DNA of 64,000 nt, taken from NCBI RefSeq assembly GCF_000264945.2, contig NZ_CP013070.1, positions 3,366,501 to 3,430,500 of the forward strand, given 5' to 3'. The number at the start of each line of letters is the position of its first letter. The first letter of the stretch is position 1. Of this stretch, positions 62,921-64,000 are shown piece after piece. Source of the DNA: Sphingobium indicum B90A (GTDB lineage Bacteria; Pseudomonadota; Alphaproteobacteria; Sphingomonadales; Sphingomonadaceae). Below the pieces are notes generated by a model. The model had not been told where the DNA came from, searched no databases, and saw nothing but the letters and a program-made list of their open reading frames with translations. Made by a program: the position numbers and the translations under genes.

Positions 62921-63385
62921 ATGAGGCTTTCGAGTTTCGCAGATTATGCCGTGGTGCTGATGTCCGCCGCCGCCCGCCATTGCGGTGTGGCGAAGATGAA
63001 CGCGACCACGCTTTCCGCCGAAACCGGAATCCCGCTGCCCACCGCGCAGAAGCTGGTGAGCCGCCTCTCGGCCGCGGGCCTGCTCGAATCGAGCCGGGGA
63101 ACCGGCGGCGGCGTCCGCCTCAGCCGCCCGCCCGCCGCGATCACGCTGGCCGATGTGGTGGAGGCGGTGGAAGGCCCCATCGCCATGACCGCGTGCAGCG
63201 AAATGGGCGCGCATGACTGCGCGCTGGAGCAGGATTGCCGAATCCGCCCGCATATGAATGTGGCGAACAATGCGATCCGGTCGGCGCTCGCGGGCGTCAC
63301 CATCGCCAGCCTTGCCAGAGAAGTCACCCCGCCTCCGTTCGTTTCGGGCGAGGTCGAGAAACGAGTTGCAGAGCAGACGCTATGA
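62921..63385 (+). CDS. Rrf2-family regulator of the suf operon
   Basis: A 154-residue winged-helix protein: MRLSSFADYAVVLMSAAARHCGVAKMNATTLSAETGIPLPTAQKLVSRLSAAGLLES, then three Cys in ACSEMGAHDCALEQDC (spacing C-x7-C-x5-C) suited to an Fe-S cluster. Members such as IscR or the SUF-type regulator sense cluster status. It overlaps sufB by ATGA, so it is probably the first gene of the operon and autoregulated. AGGG precedes the ATG. Confidence 0.93.
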   Translation: MRLSSFADYAVVLMSAAARHCGVAKMNATTLSAETGIPLPTAQKLVSRLSAAGLLESSRGTGGGVRLSRPPAAITLADVVEAVEGPIAMTACSEMGAHDCALEQDCRIRPHMNVANNAIRSALAGVTIASLAREVTPPPFVSGEVEKRVAEQTL

Positions 63386-64000
63386 CCGAAGAAGCCACCA
63401 CCGTCCGCAACCTGGAAGCGCATGAGGCGGCCGAGCGCGCCTCCGCCTATGAACATGGCTGGTCCTCCGCCATCGAGCAGGATTTCGCGCCCAAGGGGCT
63501 GAACGAGGATACGGTCCGCTTCATCTCCGCCAAGAAGAAGGAGCCGGAATGGCTGCTGGAATGGCGGCTGAAGGCGTTTGCGATGTGGCAGCAGATGGAG
63601 GCGCCCGACTGGGCCAAGCTCAACATCCCGCCGATCGACTATCAGGACGCCTATTATTACGCCGAGCCGAAGAAGAAGGCGGAACTGGAGTCGCTGGACG
63701 AACTCGATCCGGAAATCCGCGCCACCTATGAAAAGCTGGGCATCCCCATCGCCGAACAGGAGGTGCTGGCCGGGGTGAAGAACAGCCGCAAGGTCGCGGT
63801 CGACGCGGTGTTCGACAGCGTCTCGGTCGCCACCACCTTCCGCAAGGAACTGGAGGAAGCGGGCGTCATCTTCCGCTCCATCAGCGAGGCGGTGCGCGAA
63901 TATCCCGACCTGGTGAAGAAATGGCTGGGGAAGGTCGTGCCGATGCACGACAATTATTTCGCCACGTTGAACTGCGCCGTCTTTTCCGACGGCACCTTCG
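63382..64000 (+). CDS. sufB: Fe-S assembly scaffold SufB, N-terminal part (cut by window edge)
   Basis: 206 codons are visible, open at the right edge. MTEEATTVRNLEAHEAAERASAYEHG leads into the SufB core WSSAIEQDFAPKGLNEDTVRFISAKKKEPEWLLEWRLKAF and SVATTFRKELEEAGVIFRSISEAVREYPDLVKKWLGKVVP, which is diagnostic. SufB receives sulfur (through SufE/SufS) and assembles the cluster with SufC and SufD. Upstream Rrf2 overlaps by four bases. The remainder lies outside. Confidence 0.95.
   Translation, partial: MTEEATTVRNLEAHEAAERASAYEHGWSSAIEQDFAPKGLNEDTVRFISAKKKEPEWLLEWRLKAFAMWQQMEAPDWAKLNIPPIDYQDAYYYAEPKKKAELESLDELDPEIRATYEKLGIPIAEQEVLAGVKNSRKVAVDAVFDSVSVATTFRKELEEAGVIFRSISEAVREYPDLVKKWLGKVVPMHDNYFATLNCAVFSDGTF

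Overview
The window is a GC-rich, densely packed bacterial chromosome segment. The genes point to an alphaproteobacterium of the Sphingomonadaceae, most like Sphingobium or Sphingomonas. Evidence: a DUF1134/EipA envelope protein, a CBP3-type cytochrome bc1 chaperone followed by DUF177, DUF2093, a short tRNA-Ser(GCT), a very large TonB-dependent receptor, Tol-Pal and Psp operons of alphaproteobacterial layout, and many sphingomonad-style palindromic intergenic repeats. I see no rRNA, phage, CRISPR or complete insertion sequence. The assignment is by recognition only, since no search could be run.

Layout. 1-10609 is the right part of an exopolysaccharide or capsule locus. It holds a CapD-type dehydratase (cut by the window edge), a PLP sugar aminotransferase, two sulfotransferases, a Wza-like exporter, an outer-membrane barrel, two GT4 glycosyltransferases, a phosphoesterase, an ATP-grasp ligase and an epimerase. 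The product is probably a sulfated amino-sugar polysaccharide. 10792-19181 is core housekeeping: BamE, CBP3 chaperone, DUF177, DinB, EipA, tRNA-Ser, RF3, an aldose epimerase relative and a secreted protein. 19178-24521 (minus strand) is rpmI-rplT-pheS-pheT, split by a LysE exporter and by a GIY-YIG nuclease gene set between perfect 28-bp inverted repeats. 24680-31376 holds AsmA, an HhH protein, divergent purD/xseA, DUF2093 and an M23 peptidase. 31697-34711 is a large TonB receptor. ClpB and M28 and M16 peptidases follow.

42742-47886 is a MarR-controlled efflux operon (marR, FUSC, DUF1656, HlyD, NodT). Its FUSC gene carries a one-base frameshift. 48046-52818 (minus strand) is ybgC-tolQRAB-pal, with a MITE-like palindrome exactly at the tolB stop codon and a palindromic repeat in the 5' end of tolB. 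53958-57489 is a phage-shock (Psp) region: pspF, a sigma-54 promoter, an unlisted 57-residue protein, pspABC and three more small proteins with PspB-like coiled coils. The end of the window has SufE, a lipoprotein, gamma-glutamyltransferase, DHODH, a probable small RNA, an AraC regulator, and an Rrf2 regulator leading into sufB (cut by the edge).

At least five palindromic repeat families are scattered through the window. I call them A (CTCCTGCGAAGGCAGGAG type), B (about 135 bp, multi-hairpin), C (TTCCCGCGAAAGCGGGAA type, also flanking the nuclease gene), D (TGAGC-TGTCGAAG type) and E-type single palindromes. Several run into reading frames and change protein N or C termini.
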